A stretch of 64,000 bases of DNA from Pseudomonas sp. B21-023 (GCF_024749165.1 NZ_CP087190.1:2329501-2393500); one strand, 5' to 3'; positions 37,845-46,846 are shown, counted from the first letter of the stretch. Notes: generated from the sequence alone by a model not told the origin. Program-made: numbers and translations.

Positions 37845-40025
37845 TCACTGCCTTCCCAGCACGTCCCCCAGCATCCGGCACACCTGCTCGGCCGAATAGG
37901 GCTTGGCCAGGAAGGCGAAGCCCTGGTGGCCACCTTCGGCAATCGCCTCGCTGTAGCCGGAGGTCAGGATCACCGGCAGATGGGGTTGGCTGCGCCGCAG
38001 CTCCCTGGCCAGGGCCAGGCCGCCCATGCCAGGCATCACCACGTCGGAAAACACCGCGTCGAATCCGCCTTGTGTCGAAGCGATCTGCTTCAGCGCATCC
38101 TCTGCCGAGATCGCCCAACTGATTCGGTAGCCATGATCGCGCAGGATCTGCGCGGTAAAACTGCCGACATCGGGGTTGTCCTCGACCACCAGGATATGTC
38201 GGCGCTCGCCATTGGGCGCCAGCGTCGGCAAAGCGGTGCTGACTTCGGCATCGGCCTGGGCCACCTGGGGCAGGTACAGGGTGAAGGTGGTGCCCAGGCC
38301 TTCGCGGCTGCTGACCTGGACATCGCCCCCCGACTGTTTGACGAAGCCGAACACCTGCGACAAGCCGAGCCCGGTGCCCTGGCCGGCGGCCTTCGTGGTG
38401 AAGAACGGGTCGAAGATGCGCTCCAGCAGGTGCGGGGCAATGCCCACGCCGCTGTCGACCACCGAGATGGCAGCGAATGGCCCGGCCTGGGGGGCCTGGC
38501 CACGCAGCGCCGGCAGCTGCTGGTTGGCTTCCAGGCGCAGGCGCAAGGTGCCCGCGCCGGCCATGGCGTCGCGGCCGTTGATCATCAGGTTGATCACCGC
38601 GGTTTCCAGTTGGCCGAGGTCTGCGTGCACGTGGCAGGGCGTGTCGGGCAGTTCCAGGCTCACCTGGATGCGCGCGCCGGTGGCGGTATCGAGCATTTCG
38701 GCCATCGCCTCGAGCCTGGGGCCGGCGTCGAATACCTGTGGGCTGAGCGCCTGGCGGCGGGCGAAGGCGAGCAGTTGCCCGGTCAGCTTGGCGCCGCGGT
38801 CGACGGTGTCGGACACGGTCTTGAGATAGCGGCTGCGCCGGTTCTCGTCGAGGTCCGGGCGCTGCAGGAAGTGGATGGAGGAGCGGATGATGGTCAGCAG
38901 GTTGTTGAAGTCATGGGCCACGCCCCCCGTGAGCTGGCCGATGGCCTCGAGCTTCTGGGTCTGGCGCAGGACAGCCTCGGTATGCAGCAACTGGCTGGTG
39001 CGCTCTTCCACGCGTTGTTCGAGGGTGGTATTGAGGGCCTCCAGGGCGGTCAGTGCCTCGCGCACCTCGGCGTTGGCCTGGACCCGCTGGATATGCGCCC
39101 AGCAGCGTTCGGTCACTTCGCCGATCAAGGTCTGTTCGTAATCGGTCCAGGCCCTGGGCTGCTTGTCGTGGATGGCCATCAGCGCGGTCAGGCGGCCCTC
39201 CTTGATCAACGGCATGCAGATGGTCGCGGTGATGCCGATGGCCTGGAAGGTCGCCGACTCAGGTGCCGGCAACTGGCTGAGATTGTCATCGATCACCAGC
39301 GCCAGGCCTGCGCGCAGGCGGCTGACGGCCAGCGCGCCGAAGTCGGCCAGGCGGTACTGGCCGATCAGCCGTGGCGAGCCCGGTGCTACCCAGTCGCCGC
39401 AAATGGTGAAGCCGTCCTCGTCGGGCGCCATCACCGCATAGGCGCAGCTGGACAACTGCAGGTGCTCGCCAAGCAGGCGAGTGGTGGTGGCCATGATCCG
39501 TTCCGGATCGGTGGCATTGGCGGCAGCCCGGCCGAGGCTGTCGAGGAAGTTCAGACGGCGGTTGGCGACCACGCTCGCGGTGGTTTCGGTGACCGTGTCG
39601 AGCATGCCCACTACCTTGCCGTCGTGGTCGCGCACCGGGCTGTAACAGAAGGTGAAATAGGCGCGCTCCGGGCTGCCATGACGCTCGATCATCAGCGGGA
39701 AGTCCTCGATGTATACCGCCTCGCCGGCGAGCGCGCGCTGGGCCAGGTGGCGAATATTGCTCCAGGCTTCCTGCCAGACATCGCTGAAGGGCCGGCCCAG
39801 GGCGGTTGGCTTGCCGCCCAGGATCTCGCTGAAGGCGTCGTTGTGCAGGGTGATCAACGCATCGCCCCAGAGCACGGCCTGGGGAAAGCGCGAGGCCAGG
39901 CACAGGGAGACGCTGGTCTTGAGTACGTCGGGCCAGCTATCCAGCGGGCCGAGGGGCGTGGATGCCCAGTCGTGGTTGCGGATGCGCGCGGCCATCAGCC
40001 CGCCGCCGTCTAGCCATTTCGCCAT
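37845..40025 (-). CDS. Hybrid histidine kinase, paralogue (PAS-GAF-HisKA-HATPase-REC)
   Basis: 726 residues; an in-frame ATG ten codons in ([10 protein letters not shown]) is an alternative start. The order is PAS-like (about 15-165, [13 protein letters not shown] matching the neighbour's N-terminus), GAF-like (about 180-325), a short coiled coil, HisKA with [11 protein letters not shown] (His 371), HATPase ([24 protein letters not shown]) and a receiver from about 605 ([21 protein letters not shown]). It is convergent with the preceding kinase, 46 bases apart, and clearly paralogous. No membrane anchor is seen. Partner and signal unknown. Confidence 0.9.
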   Translation of the reverse strand: MAKWLDGGGLMAARIRNHDWASTPLGPLDSWPDVLKTSVSLCLASRFPQAVLWGDALITLHNDAFSEILGGKPTALGRPFSDVWQEAWSNIRHLAQRALAGEAVYIEDFPLMIERHGSPERAYFTFCYSPVRDHDGKVVGMLDTVTETTASVVANRRLNFLDSLGRAAANATDPERIMATTTRLLGEHLQLSSCAYAVMAPDEDGFTICGDWVAPGSPRLIGQYRLADFGALAVSRLRAGLALVIDDNLSQLPAPESATFQAIGITATICMPLIKEGRLTALMAIHDKQPRAWTDYEQTLIGEVTERCWAHIQRVQANAEVREALTALEALNTTLEQRVEERTSQLLHTEAVLRQTQKLEAIGQLTGGVAHDFNNLLTIIRSSIHFLQRPDLDENRRSRYLKTVSDTVDRGAKLTGQLLAFARRQALSPQVFDAGPRLEAMAEMLDTATGARIQVSLELPDTPCHVHADLGQLETAVINLMINGRDAMAGAGTLRLRLEANQQLPALRGQAPQAGPFAAISVVDSGVGIAPHLLERIFDPFFTTKAAGQGTGLGLSQVFGFVKQSGGDVQVSSREGLGTTFTLYLPQVAQADAEVSTALPTLAPNGERRHILVVEDNPDVGSFTAQILRDHGYRISWAISAEDALKQIASTQGGFDAVFSDVVMPGMGGLALARELRRSQPHLPVILTSGYSEAIAEGGHQGFAFLAKPYSAEQVCRMLGDVLGRQ

Positions 40026-40106
40026 GAACGTTGCTGGTCCTTTTGCGTGAGACCATCAGGGTGCACCGAGACGCGACGCTTGGCGAGGAATTTGTGTGCG
40101 CCATCG

Positions 40107-40670
40107 TCAGCGGATGAAGTGCACCTTGCCGGTATCGTCATTGCCCATGTAGATGCCGTACACGCCGGCCTGGCGCTCGAGGATGTAGCGCTCGAGGATC
40201 TGCCGGATCGCCGGGTAGTAGATTTCGTCCCAGGGGATCTGGTCCGGTTCGAAGAAACGATAGTCCAGGGTCTCGGGCCCGTATTCGCCGGTTTCCTCGG
40301 TGACCACGGCGCGGAAGATGATGTACACCTCGCTGATCCGCGGCACGCTGAAGATCGAGTAGGGCGAGACGATGTCGGCGCGCACGCCGCTCTCTTCCCA
40401 TACCTCGCGCAGCGCCGCCTGTTCGGTGGTCTCGCCAGCTTCCATGAACCCGGCCGGCAGGGTCCAGGTGCCGGGGCGCGGCGGGATGGCGCGCTGGCAC
40501 AGCAGGTACTTGCCGTCGCGCTCGATGATGCAGCCGGCGATGATCTTCGGGTTGATGTAGTGGATGTAGCCGCAACCGGCGCAGTGAAGACGTTCGTGGG
40601 TGTCGCCGTTGGGGACGCCCCGGGCCAGTTCCGTGGTGCAGTGCGGGCAGTAGCGCGGGGCGGTGGGCAT
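40107..40670 (-). CDS. Nudix hydrolase with N-terminal zinc ribbon
   Basis: 187 residues. An N-terminal zinc ribbon (CPHC near 8-11, CAGC near 30-33) precedes a Nudix domain with the box GFMEAGETTEQAALREVWEE, matching G-x5-E-x7-REUxEE and the following SG. Family members hydrolyse nucleoside diphosphates linked to another moiety, such as NADH, FAD or ADP-ribose; the zinc ribbon is reminiscent of NudC-like enzymes. It is the last gene of a leftward operon, 2 bases after the GntR regulator's stop. It may belong to cofactor housekeeping rather than to the catabolic pathway. Substrate unassigned. Confidence 0.85.
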   Translation of the reverse strand: MPTAPRYCPHCTTELARGVPNGDTHERLHCAGCGYIHYINPKIIAGCIIERDGKYLLCQRAIPPRPGTWTLPAGFMEAGETTEQAALREVWEESGVRADIVSPYSIFSVPRISEVYIIFRAVVTEETGEYGPETLDYRFFEPDQIPWDEIYYPAIRQILERYILERQAGVYGIYMGNDDTGKVHFIR

Positions 40671-40672
40671 GG

Positions 40673-41425
40673 TCAGCGGCCTATGCGAGGGTCCTTGAGG
40701 GGCAGGGGGGCGACGATATCGCGGACCTTGGCGTTGTCGTCCTGCTTCTGGCGCAGGTAGTCGAGGGCGACCTTGGCAGCGGCGCGTACATGGTCGACCG
40801 AGGCCTGGTGGGCGGCCTGGGGATCGCCGCCCTTGATCGCATCGACGATCTTTTCCATCTCGAGGTTGCTGGCGCCCCGGCGGTTTTCCTGGGACACCGA
40901 GGTGGCGCGCAGGTAGCTGATGCGCGCCTGCAGCTGGCGCAGCTGCTGGGCGGCGACCTGGTTGCCCGAGCCTTCGAGCAGCACGTCGTAGAAGCCTTGC
41001 ACCGAGTCGAGCACCTGTTGCAGCTCACCGTCCTCCAGGGCCTCGCGGTTGACCTCCAGGGCGCGCTCCAGGGCACGGATGTCCTTGGCCTTGGCGTTGA
41101 GGGTGAACAGTTGCACGATAAGGCCTTCGAGCACGCAGCGCAGCTCATAGATGTCGCGGGCGTCCTCCAGTGTGATGATGGCCACCCGTGGCCCCTTGGC
41201 GTCGGCGAACTCCACCAGGCCTTCGGACTCCAGGTGACGCAAGGCCTCGCGCACCGAGGTGCGGCTGACGCCAAGGCGCTCGCAAAGGTCGCGTTCGACC
41301 AGGCGGTCGCCCGGCAGCAGGTGGAAGTTCATGATCGCGCCGCGCAGTTTGTCGAGCACGATTTCACGCAGGGTGACGGGGTTGCGGTTGACCTTGAAGC
41401 TGTCGTCGAGGGGCTGGCGTTTCAT
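40673..41425 (-). CDS. GntR-family regulator with FCD ligand domain
   Basis: 250 residues from the ATG at 41425 (MKRQPLDDSF); an upstream in-frame ATG at 41485 would add 20 unlike residues. The N-terminal winged helix (LREIVLDKLRGAIMNFHLLPGDRLVERDLCERLGVSR in parts, SRTSVREALRHLESEGLV) is a classic GntR DNA-binding domain. The C-terminal all-helical half has FadR/FCD features (YELRCVLEG, conserved His in VDHVRAAA) that bind carboxylate ligands through a metal. It sits downstream of the catabolic genes and most probably represses them through the palindromes before the DUF1185, flavin-reductase and permease genes. Confidence 0.87.
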   Translation of the reverse strand: MKRQPLDDSFKVNRNPVTLREIVLDKLRGAIMNFHLLPGDRLVERDLCERLGVSRTSVREALRHLESEGLVEFADAKGPRVAIITLEDARDIYELRCVLEGLIVQLFTLNAKAKDIRALERALEVNREALEDGELQQVLDSVQGFYDVLLEGSGNQVAAQQLRQLQARISYLRATSVSQENRRGASNLEMEKIVDAIKGGDPQAAHQASVDHVRAAAKVALDYLRQKQDDNAKVRDIVAPLPLKDPRIGR

Positions 41426-41513
41426 CAGGGGCGCTCTTAATGCGGCTGTTGCGCCAACATCGCGGAATGCCTCGAACCCGGGCATTCCTTGCGGTGGTTC
41501 ACACAGCCCGCTG

Positions 41514-41903
41514 TTAACGGGTTGCCTGCGCGTCGGCTTCGGCGAACGCCTCGCGGGCCAGGCGGAAACTGTCCACCGCCGCAGGTACGCCGCAGTAAAT
41601 GCCGACTTGAAGCAGGATCTCGCGAATCTGTTCGCGGCTCAGGCCATTACGCAAGGCGCCGCGGATGTGCAGCTTGAGTTCGTGGGGCCGGTTGAGCGCG
41701 GAAATCATTGCCAAGTTTATCATGCTGCGCTCTTTGAGCGACAAGCCTTCGCGGCCCCACACGTGGCCCCAGCAGTATTCGGTGACCAGCTCCTGGAGTG
41801 GCTGGGTGAAGGCGTCGGCGTTCTCGAGCGAGCGCTGGACGTATTCCTCGCCGAGCACCTGGGTGCGGATCTGCAGGCCTTTTTCGTACTTTTCGTTGTT
41901 CAT
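41514..41903 (-). CDS. Carboxymuconolactone decarboxylase-like protein
   Basis: 129 residues, ATG at 41903 with AGGA upstream. The helical CMD fold is supported by TEYCWGHVWGREGLSLKERS and HIRGALRNGLSREQIREI followed by LQVGIYCGVPAA. It matches the single-domain gamma-carboxymuconolactone decarboxylase group (about 125-135 residues), with one Cys (YCW) and another Cys (YCGVP) rather than the CxxC of AhpD peroxidases. True decarboxylases act in beta-ketoadipate metabolism, but many relatives have other or unknown roles. Its place at the end of the LLM/aldehyde-dehydrogenase locus suggests a late step in ring-fragment processing. Confidence 0.85.
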   Translation of the reverse strand: MNNEKYEKGLQIRTQVLGEEYVQRSLENADAFTQPLQELVTEYCWGHVWGREGLSLKERSMINLAMISALNRPHELKLHIRGALRNGLSREQIREILLQVGIYCGVPAAVDSFRLAREAFAEADAQATR

Positions 41904-41968
41904 GGCCAGGGTCCTGTGTGACTGAATGGAAAATGGGGGCTGGGGCCGCAAAGCGGCCCCAGCGGATC

Positions 41969-42454
41969 TCAGCCCAGCGGCGGCAGTGCGCCGAGCTTGC
42001 CCTTGTGGTACACCATGGGCGTTACCGGCTGCTCGGGCAGCACCAGGTTCTTCACCTGGCCAACGATGATCGCGTGGTCGCCGCCATCGTATTCGCGCCA
42101 CAGTTCGCACTCGATGATCGCCGTGGCCTTGGTCAGCAGCGGGTTGCCCAGTTCGCTCAACTGCCAGTCGATGCCCTTGGCCTTGTCCTTGCCTTTGCCG
42201 GCGAAGGCATAGGCCTCGGCGGTCTGGTCGGCGGACAGCAGGTGGATGGCGAACCGCTTGCTGTCGCGCAGGATCGGGTAGGTGTCGGAGGCGTAGTTGG
42301 GGCAGAAAAGCACCAGTGCCGGCTCGATCGACAGCGCGCTGAACGCGCTGGCGGTGATGCCGACGATGCCGCCGTCGGCGTCCAGGGTGGTGACCACGGT
42401 GACGCCGGACGGGAACGAGCCCATCACGTCTTTGTAGATGCCGGGTTCGATCAT
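41969..42454 (-). CDS. Flavin reductase (NADH:FMN type), copy 1
   Basis: 161 residues, AGGAG before the ATG. The family core is clear: GSFPSGVTVVTTLD near 12-25, TASAFSALSIEP near 34-45, LVLFCPNYASDT, and the C-terminal GGDHAIIVGQV. These are features of the HpaC/RutF-like flavin reductases that supply reduced FMN to two-component monooxygenases. It is 65 bases upstream of the CMD-like gene and 12 bases after the aldehyde dehydrogenase. It is paralogous to the reductase at 46847-47332, so the locus has two reductases for one visible monooxygenase. Confidence 0.9.
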   Translation of the reverse strand: MIEPGIYKDVMGSFPSGVTVVTTLDADGGIVGITASAFSALSIEPALVLFCPNYASDTYPILRDSKRFAIHLLSADQTAEAYAFAGKGKDKAKGIDWQLSELGNPLLTKATAIIECELWREYDGGDHAIIVGQVKNLVLPEQPVTPMVYHKGKLGALPPLG

Positions 42455-42466
42455 GGTGGCGTTCTC

Positions 42467-43948
42467 CTAGCGCATCACGAAGGGGTCGGGCATGGGCGCG
42501 GTGGACAGGTTGATCCACACCGTCTTCAGCTCGGTATAGGCCAGCACCGAGTCGATGCCGCTCTCGCGGCCATAACCGCTGTTCTTGAAGCCGCCAATGG
42601 GGGCCATTGCCGAGACGGCGCGGTAGGTGTTGACCCAGATGATCCCCGAGCGCACGTCACGGGCCAGGCGATGGGCGCGGCCCAGGTCGCGGGTCCAGAT
42701 ACCGGCGGCCAGGCCGAACTGCGAGTCGTTGGCCATCGCCAGGGCCTGCTCCTCGGTCTTGAAGCGGATCACCGCGGCGACCGGGCCGAACACTTCTTCC
42801 TGCATGATGGTCATCGAGTTGCTGTCGCATTCGAACAGGGTCGGCTCGTAGAACCAGCCGTCACCTTCGACCTCTGCACGTTTGCCGCCCATGCGCAGGG
42901 TGGCGCCCTCGGCCTTGGCCGCGGCCACCAGGCCTTCGATCACCGCCAGTTGCTGGGCGGTGGCGATCGGGCCCATCTCGCTGCTGTCGTCTTGCGGGTT
43001 GCCGATGCGGATGCTTTTGGCGCGGGCGATCAGGCGTTCGACGAACTCGTCGAAGATCTCGTCCTGCACCAGCAGCCGCGAACCGGCCACGCAGCTTTGC
43101 CCGGAGGCGGCATAGATGCCGGCTACGGCGCCGTTGATGGCGCTGTCCAGGTCGGCGTCGGCGAAGATGATGTTCGGCGACTTGCCGCCCAGCTCAAGCG
43201 ACAGCTTGGCGAAGTTCTCGGCGCTGCTGCGCACCACGTGGCGGGCAGTGGCGGCGCCGCCGGTGAAGGCGATCTTGCGCACCAGCGGGTGGCGGGTCAG
43301 CGCCGCGCCGGTGCTTGGGCCGTAACCTGTGACCACGTTGACCACGCCAGCCGGGAAGCCGGCTTCCAGGGCCAGGCGGGCCAGTTCGAGCAGGGTCGCC
43401 GAGGCGTGCTCCGAGGGCTTGAGCACGATGGTGTTGCCGGCGGCCAGGGCCGGGGCCAGCTTGATCGCGGTGAGGTACAGCGGGCTGTTCCACGGGATGA
43501 TCCCGGCCACCACGCCGATCGGCTCGTGCACGGTGTAGGCAAACAGGTCCGGCTTGTCCAGCGGCAGGGTGCCGCCTTCGAGCTTGTCGGCCAGGCCTGC
43601 GGTGTAGTGGAAGAACTCCGGCAGGTAGCCGACCTGGCCGCGGGTTTCGCGGATCAGCTTGCCGTTGTCGCGGCTTTCCAGCTGGGCCAGGTGTTCCTTG
43701 TTCTCGGCAATCAGGTCGCCGAGGCGGCGCAGCAGCTTGCCTCGGGCGGTGGCGGTGAGGCCGCGCCAGGCCTTGCCTTCGAAGGCGCGCTGGGCGGCCT
43801 GCACGGCAAGCTCGACATCGGCTTCGCCGGCATCGGGCAGTTGCGCCCAGGCCTTGGCGGTGGCCGGGTCGAGGCTGTCGAAGGTCTTGCCGCTCTGGGC
43901 ATCGCGCCATTGGCCGTCGATGCACATCTGGAAACGAACGAGGGTCAT
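42467..43948 (-). CDS. Aldehyde dehydrogenase, NAD(P)-dependent
   Basis: 493 residues, full length for the superfamily. The cofactor-binding PWNSPL near 150, KPSEHAS near 178, catalytic Glu in LELGGKSPN near 253 and catalytic Cys in GQSCVAGSR near 286 are all present, as is the late EEVFGP motif near 384. It oxidises an aldehyde to a carboxylate in the cytoplasm. The start codon overlaps the stop of the upstream hydrolase (ATGA), so the two are translationally coupled. In context it probably oxidises a semialdehyde released from the ring-opened substrate; substrate not identifiable. Confidence 0.92.
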   Translation of the reverse strand: MTLVRFQMCIDGQWRDAQSGKTFDSLDPATAKAWAQLPDAGEADVELAVQAAQRAFEGKAWRGLTATARGKLLRRLGDLIAENKEHLAQLESRDNGKLIRETRGQVGYLPEFFHYTAGLADKLEGGTLPLDKPDLFAYTVHEPIGVVAGIIPWNSPLYLTAIKLAPALAAGNTIVLKPSEHASATLLELARLALEAGFPAGVVNVVTGYGPSTGAALTRHPLVRKIAFTGGAATARHVVRSSAENFAKLSLELGGKSPNIIFADADLDSAINGAVAGIYAASGQSCVAGSRLLVQDEIFDEFVERLIARAKSIRIGNPQDDSSEMGPIATAQQLAVIEGLVAAAKAEGATLRMGGKRAEVEGDGWFYEPTLFECDSNSMTIMQEEVFGPVAAVIRFKTEEQALAMANDSQFGLAAGIWTRDLGRAHRLARDVRSGIIWVNTYRAVSAMAPIGGFKNSGYGRESGIDSVLAYTELKTVWINLSTAPMPDPFVMR

Positions 43949-44778
43949 GCGACTATCCCCTTGGCGGATTCGGAGAGGGTGCGGGCCTGCCTGAGGAAGT
44001 CCAGCAGCATCTTGTTGACTTCGCGCGGTGCTTCCACCGGCATCATATGCCTTTGCTCGGCGAGGACCACGCTCTGCGCGCCGGGAATCCGTGCGGCGAG
44101 TTGGCGGGTCATGGCCGGAGTGGAACCGCTGTCGAGCTCGCCCGTGGCGATCAGCGTCGGCACCTGGATGTTGCCCAGGTCGGCTTCGCGGTACATGTCC
44201 TGGGTGGCGAACAGCGAATAGGTGGTGTGGTAGCCCTGCGGGTCGTTGCTCGCCAGGATCTGGCGGATGGCGGCGACCTGGGCCGGGTTGGCGGCCTTGT
44301 ACTCGCGGCTGAACCAGCGCTCGAGCGCGGCGTCGACGTTGGCGTCGGGGCCCTGTTCAAAGGCTTGCGCGGCGCGTGCGATCACCCCGGCGCTCTGCTC
44401 GGGGGTGCGATTGAACACGCTGTTGAGTATCACCAGCGCGGCCAGGCGTTGCGGGTAGCTGAGCGCGAAGGCGCGGGCCACCAGGCCGCCCATGGAAAAG
44501 CCGATCACGCAGGCCTGGGTGACCTGCAGGTGGTCGAGCAGTTCGGCGAGCTGCTCGGCATAGCCCTCCAGCGGCGTATCGGCGCTGGGCACGCGGCTCT
44601 GGCCATGGCCGAGCATGTCGTAGGCGATGACGCGGTAGTCGTTGGCCAGGCCGACGATCTGCCCGCCCCACATTTCCTTGTTCAGGCCCACGCCGTGGAT
44701 CAGTACCACGGGCTGGCCCTGGCCCAGGTCCAGGTAACTGGTCCCGGCCGGTGTACGTTCAGCGACAGGCTGAATCAT
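43945..44778 (-). CDS. Alpha/beta-fold hydrolase
   Basis: 277 residues from ATG 44778, with AAGGAG upstream. It has the oxyanion motif LIHGVG near 28, the nucleophile elbow GFSMGG near 96 and the late His in EQRHMMPVEAP near 250. The overall look matches 3-oxoadipate enol-lactonase/RutD-type hydrolases (about 260-280 residues). A role in hydrolysing a lactone, lactam or carbamate intermediate is inferred from its position between the DUF1185 gene and the aldehyde dehydrogenase. The cap domain has no diagnostic motif that I recognise. Confidence 0.88.
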   Translation of the reverse strand: MIQPVAERTPAGTSYLDLGQGQPVVLIHGVGLNKEMWGGQIVGLANDYRVIAYDMLGHGQSRVPSADTPLEGYAEQLAELLDHLQVTQACVIGFSMGGLVARAFALSYPQRLAALVILNSVFNRTPEQSAGVIARAAQAFEQGPDANVDAALERWFSREYKAANPAQVAAIRQILASNDPQGYHTTYSLFATQDMYREADLGNIQVPTLIATGELDSGSTPAMTRQLAARIPGAQSVVLAEQRHMMPVEAPREVNKMLLDFLRQARTLSESAKGIVA

Positions 44779-44835
44779 GGAGGGCGCTCCTTGAAGGTCG
44801 GGCGCGGCGGGTATGCACGCCACGCCCAGGCCCGT

Positions 44836-44852
44836 CTTGGTTGTTGTTATTG
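44836..44852 (-). promoter_or_regulatory. Crc/Hfq-type catabolite-repression motif
   Basis: On the minus strand this reads CAATAACAACAACCAAG, containing the AANAANAA pattern (AACAACAA-like) bound by Hfq with Crc in Pseudomonas. It overlaps the stop of the DUF1185 gene and lies about 60 bases before the hydrolase start, so it could block translation of the downstream genes when preferred carbon sources are present. Confidence 0.5.
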
Positions 44853-45443
44853 AGCGTTGGCCTTTTCGGCAGCCAGTTCTTCCAGGTCGATGTAGCGGTT
44901 GCCGATGCGTGGGTGCAGGCGGCCACCGTCGGCGGCACCCAGCACCACGACGATCTCGTCGGCACGTGGAGCATCTTCGATCTGCATTTCCAGGGTGATG
45001 TAGTGCGAGCGCAGGCCTTCGTCGTCCTTCTGCATCATCGGGATCTGGATCGAGGTGCCGGGGCCGCCGCGTTTGTTGGTGAAGCTCAGGTAGCTCTTGG
45101 CCTGCACGGCTTCGCGGTAGTGGTTGCCGAAACGCAGGGTGTGGATTACGGCCGAGGCGTGCTCGATCTCGCCGTCGGCGCCGACCACGGCAGCTTTGCC
45201 GTAGGCCTCGATCTTGTCGGCTCCGCCGATGGCGGCGGTCAGGCGCTCGACCATCAGCGCGCCCAGCGCGGAGCAGTTGGCGCGGATTTCCGGCTTGAGG
45301 TCTTCGACGAAGCCGCGACCGGCCCATGGGTTCTTGATCACCACGGCCAGGCCGACCATGGTCACCGGCTTGTCGGTGGCCTTGCCGCCTTCGATGCGGG
45401 TTTCTTCGGAGTAGGTGACGATCTTGCGGATTTCGAAACTCAT
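44847..45443 (-). CDS. DUF1185 'amino acid synthesis' family protein
   Basis: 198 residues, close to the family norm. Recognisable features are MSFEIRKIVTYSEET at the start, NPWAGRGF near 38, EAYGKAAVVG near 80, HTLRFGNH and GGPGTSIQIPMM. The family (PF06684) has solved structures but, as far as I know, no firmly established reaction; the 'amino acid synthesis' label is weak. It is the first gene of the leftward operon, 39 bases after a GntR-type palindrome. In this context it may be an enzyme for a cyclic amide or amidino intermediate, but that is inference only. Confidence 0.82.
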   Translation of the reverse strand: MSFEIRKIVTYSEETRIEGGKATDKPVTMVGLAVVIKNPWAGRGFVEDLKPEIRANCSALGALMVERLTAAIGGADKIEAYGKAAVVGADGEIEHASAVIHTLRFGNHYREAVQAKSYLSFTNKRGGPGTSIQIPMMQKDDEGLRSHYITLEMQIEDAPRADEIVVVLGAADGGRLHPRIGNRYIDLEELAAEKANAQ

Positions 45444-45481
45444 GGGGGCTCCTGGTTAGGGTTATCAGCTCTTGTTGTCTG

Positions 45482-45509
45482 ATGGTATACCATAATATTT
45501 GATGTGCAA
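45482..45509 (-). promoter_or_regulatory. Promoter and palindromic operator of the DUF1185 operon
   Basis: On the minus strand TTGCAC (45509-45504) and TACCAT (45487-45482) are 16 bases apart, a plausible sigma-70 promoter. The perfect 12-base palindrome ATGGTATACCAT (45482-45493) covers the -10 side. The same layout recurs before the flavin reductase at 47332. TGGTATACCA fits the operators of FCD-type GntR repressors. Confidence 0.65.
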
Positions 45510-45582
45510 GAGTCGGCCGAAAATTTGTTTTCGTCAGGGGACGAAAGGACCGTTGCTACCTTGATTGCTGTACGTACTGGAC

Positions 45583-45650
45583 TCATCGCGGGGCAAGCCC
45601 GCTCCCACGATGCATTCATGTCTGGGGTGGGCGGGCTTGCCCCGCGATGA
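45583..45650. repeat. REPIN-like inverted repeat pair
   Basis: TCATCGCGGGGCAAGCCCGC from 45583 and its inverted copy ending at 45650 (GCGGGCTTGCCCCGCGATGA) form two REP sequences in opposite orientation with a short spacer. This is a common Pseudomonas intergenic repeat. The 285-base gap 45444-45728 contains this, the promoter above and the terminator below, and no gene. Confidence 0.8.
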
Positions 45651-45652
45651 GT

Positions 45653-45700
45653 AAAAAAGCCCGCCCACGCCGGCCACTGGGGCCAACGCGAGCGGGCTGG
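45653..45700 (-). terminator. Rho-independent terminator of the LLM monooxygenase operon
   Basis: On the minus strand AGCCCGC (45698-45692) pairs with GCGGGCT (45664-45658), the stem extending through GCG/CGC-rich flanks, and is followed by TTTTTT (45658-45653). It begins about 30 bases after the stop of the LLM gene. Confidence 0.8.
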
Positions 45701-45728
45701 TTCCCGCAATCGATCAGGCAAAGGGAAT

Positions 45729-46772
45729 TCAGGCGAAGGCCGGCACCACTTCCTTGATGAACAGCTCCAGCGACTTGCGTTTCTCGGCATGGGGCAGGCT
45801 GTTGTCGCACCAGAAGCTGAACTCGTCGACGCCGAGCGCCTGGTAGTACTTGATGCGCGCAATGATTTCTTCCGGTGTGCCGATCATGGTGTTCTTGCGA
45901 ATGTTCTCCAGCGCGAACGCTGGCACCTCGGCGAACTTCGATTCCGGGCTTGGTTCGAGGAAGCCGTTGACCGGCACGGTCTTGTTGCCAAACCAGGCAT
46001 CGAAGGTGCGGTAGAAGCGTGAGATGGCCTGGGCACCGACCTTCCAGCCGTCCGGCTCGGCCGGGCTGTGCACGTGGGTGTGGCGCAGCACCATCAGTTG
46101 TGGGCGCGGCACGTCCGGGTTGTTGTCCAGCGCGGCCTGGAACTTGTTCTTCAGGTCCAGCACTTCCTCGTCGCCCTTCATCAGCGGGGTGACCATGACG
46201 TTGCAGCCGTTGGCCACGGCGAAGTTGTGCGAGTCAGGGTCGCGGGCGGCGATCCACATCGGCGGCATGCCCGGCTGTACCGGCTTGGGCACGCTGGTGG
46301 AGGTGGGGAAGTTGTAGATCTCGCCTTCATGGGCATAGTCGCCTTGCCACAGCTGGCGCACCGCCGGGACCATCTCGCGCAGGGCCTTGCCGCCATCGGT
46401 GGCCGGCATGCCGCCGGCCATGCGGTCGAACTCGAACTGGTACGCGCCACGGGCCAGGCCCACTTCCATGCGACCATTGCTGATCACGTCGAGCAGGGCG
46501 CATTCGCCGGCGACGCGGATCGGGGTCCAGAAGGGCGCGATGATGGTGCCGGCGCCCAGGCGGATCTTCTCGGTGCGTGCGGCCAGGTAGGCCAGCAGCG
46601 GCATCGGGCTCGGCGAGATGGTGTACTCCATGGCGTGGTGTTCGCCGATCCACACGGTGCTGAAACCGCCGTCTTCGGCCATCAGGGTCAGTTCGGTGAG
46701 GTCTTCGAACAGCTGGCGGTGGCTGACCTGCTCATCCCAACGTTCCATGTGTACGAACAGCGAAAATTTCAT
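45729..46772 (-). CDS. LLM-class (luciferase-like) flavin-dependent monooxygenase
   Basis: 347 residues. The N-terminus MKFSLFVHMERWD, the WIGEHHAMEYTISPSP segment near 42-57, GAGTIIAPFWTPIRVAGE near 74 and the C-terminal GTPEEIIARI are typical of bacterial-luciferase-family oxygenases that use reduced FMN from a partner. Relatives include RutA (uracil ring opening) and alkanal monooxygenases. The flavin reductase gene lies directly upstream in the same operon, 74 bases away. The inferred role is oxygenation or oxidative ring cleavage of the compound imported by the neighbouring NCS1 permease. The substrate cannot be named from sequence. Confidence 0.9.
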   Translation of the reverse strand: MKFSLFVHMERWDEQVSHRQLFEDLTELTLMAEDGGFSTVWIGEHHAMEYTISPSPMPLLAYLAARTEKIRLGAGTIIAPFWTPIRVAGECALLDVISNGRMEVGLARGAYQFEFDRMAGGMPATDGGKALREMVPAVRQLWQGDYAHEGEIYNFPTSTSVPKPVQPGMPPMWIAARDPDSHNFAVANGCNVMVTPLMKGDEEVLDLKNKFQAALDNNPDVPRPQLMVLRHTHVHSPAEPDGWKVGAQAISRFYRTFDAWFGNKTVPVNGFLEPSPESKFAEVPAFALENIRKNTMIGTPEEIIARIKYYQALGVDEFSFWCDNSLPHAEKRKSLELFIKEVVPAFA

Positions 46773-46790
46773 GGGGCTTTTCCTCGGAGC

Positions 46791-46801
46791 TTTGTTGTTT
46801 T
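46791..46801 (-). promoter_or_regulatory. Crc/Hfq-type motif before the LLM gene
   Basis: Reads AAAACAACAAA on the minus strand, a good AANAANAA match, about 20 bases before the ATG at 46772 and just before the likely ribosome site (GAGGAAAAG). This is the usual position for Hfq/Crc translational repression in Pseudomonas. Confidence 0.6.
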
Positions 46802-46846
46802 CGCCCGCCGTGGCAGGCGCTCTAAGTGGAATCAGTCGTCAGAGTC

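Noticed and set aside
37818..40013. Plus-strand open frame of about 730 codons over the second hybrid kinase
   Set aside because: Shadow of the minus-strand kinase, which carries intact His, ATP-binding and receiver motifs.
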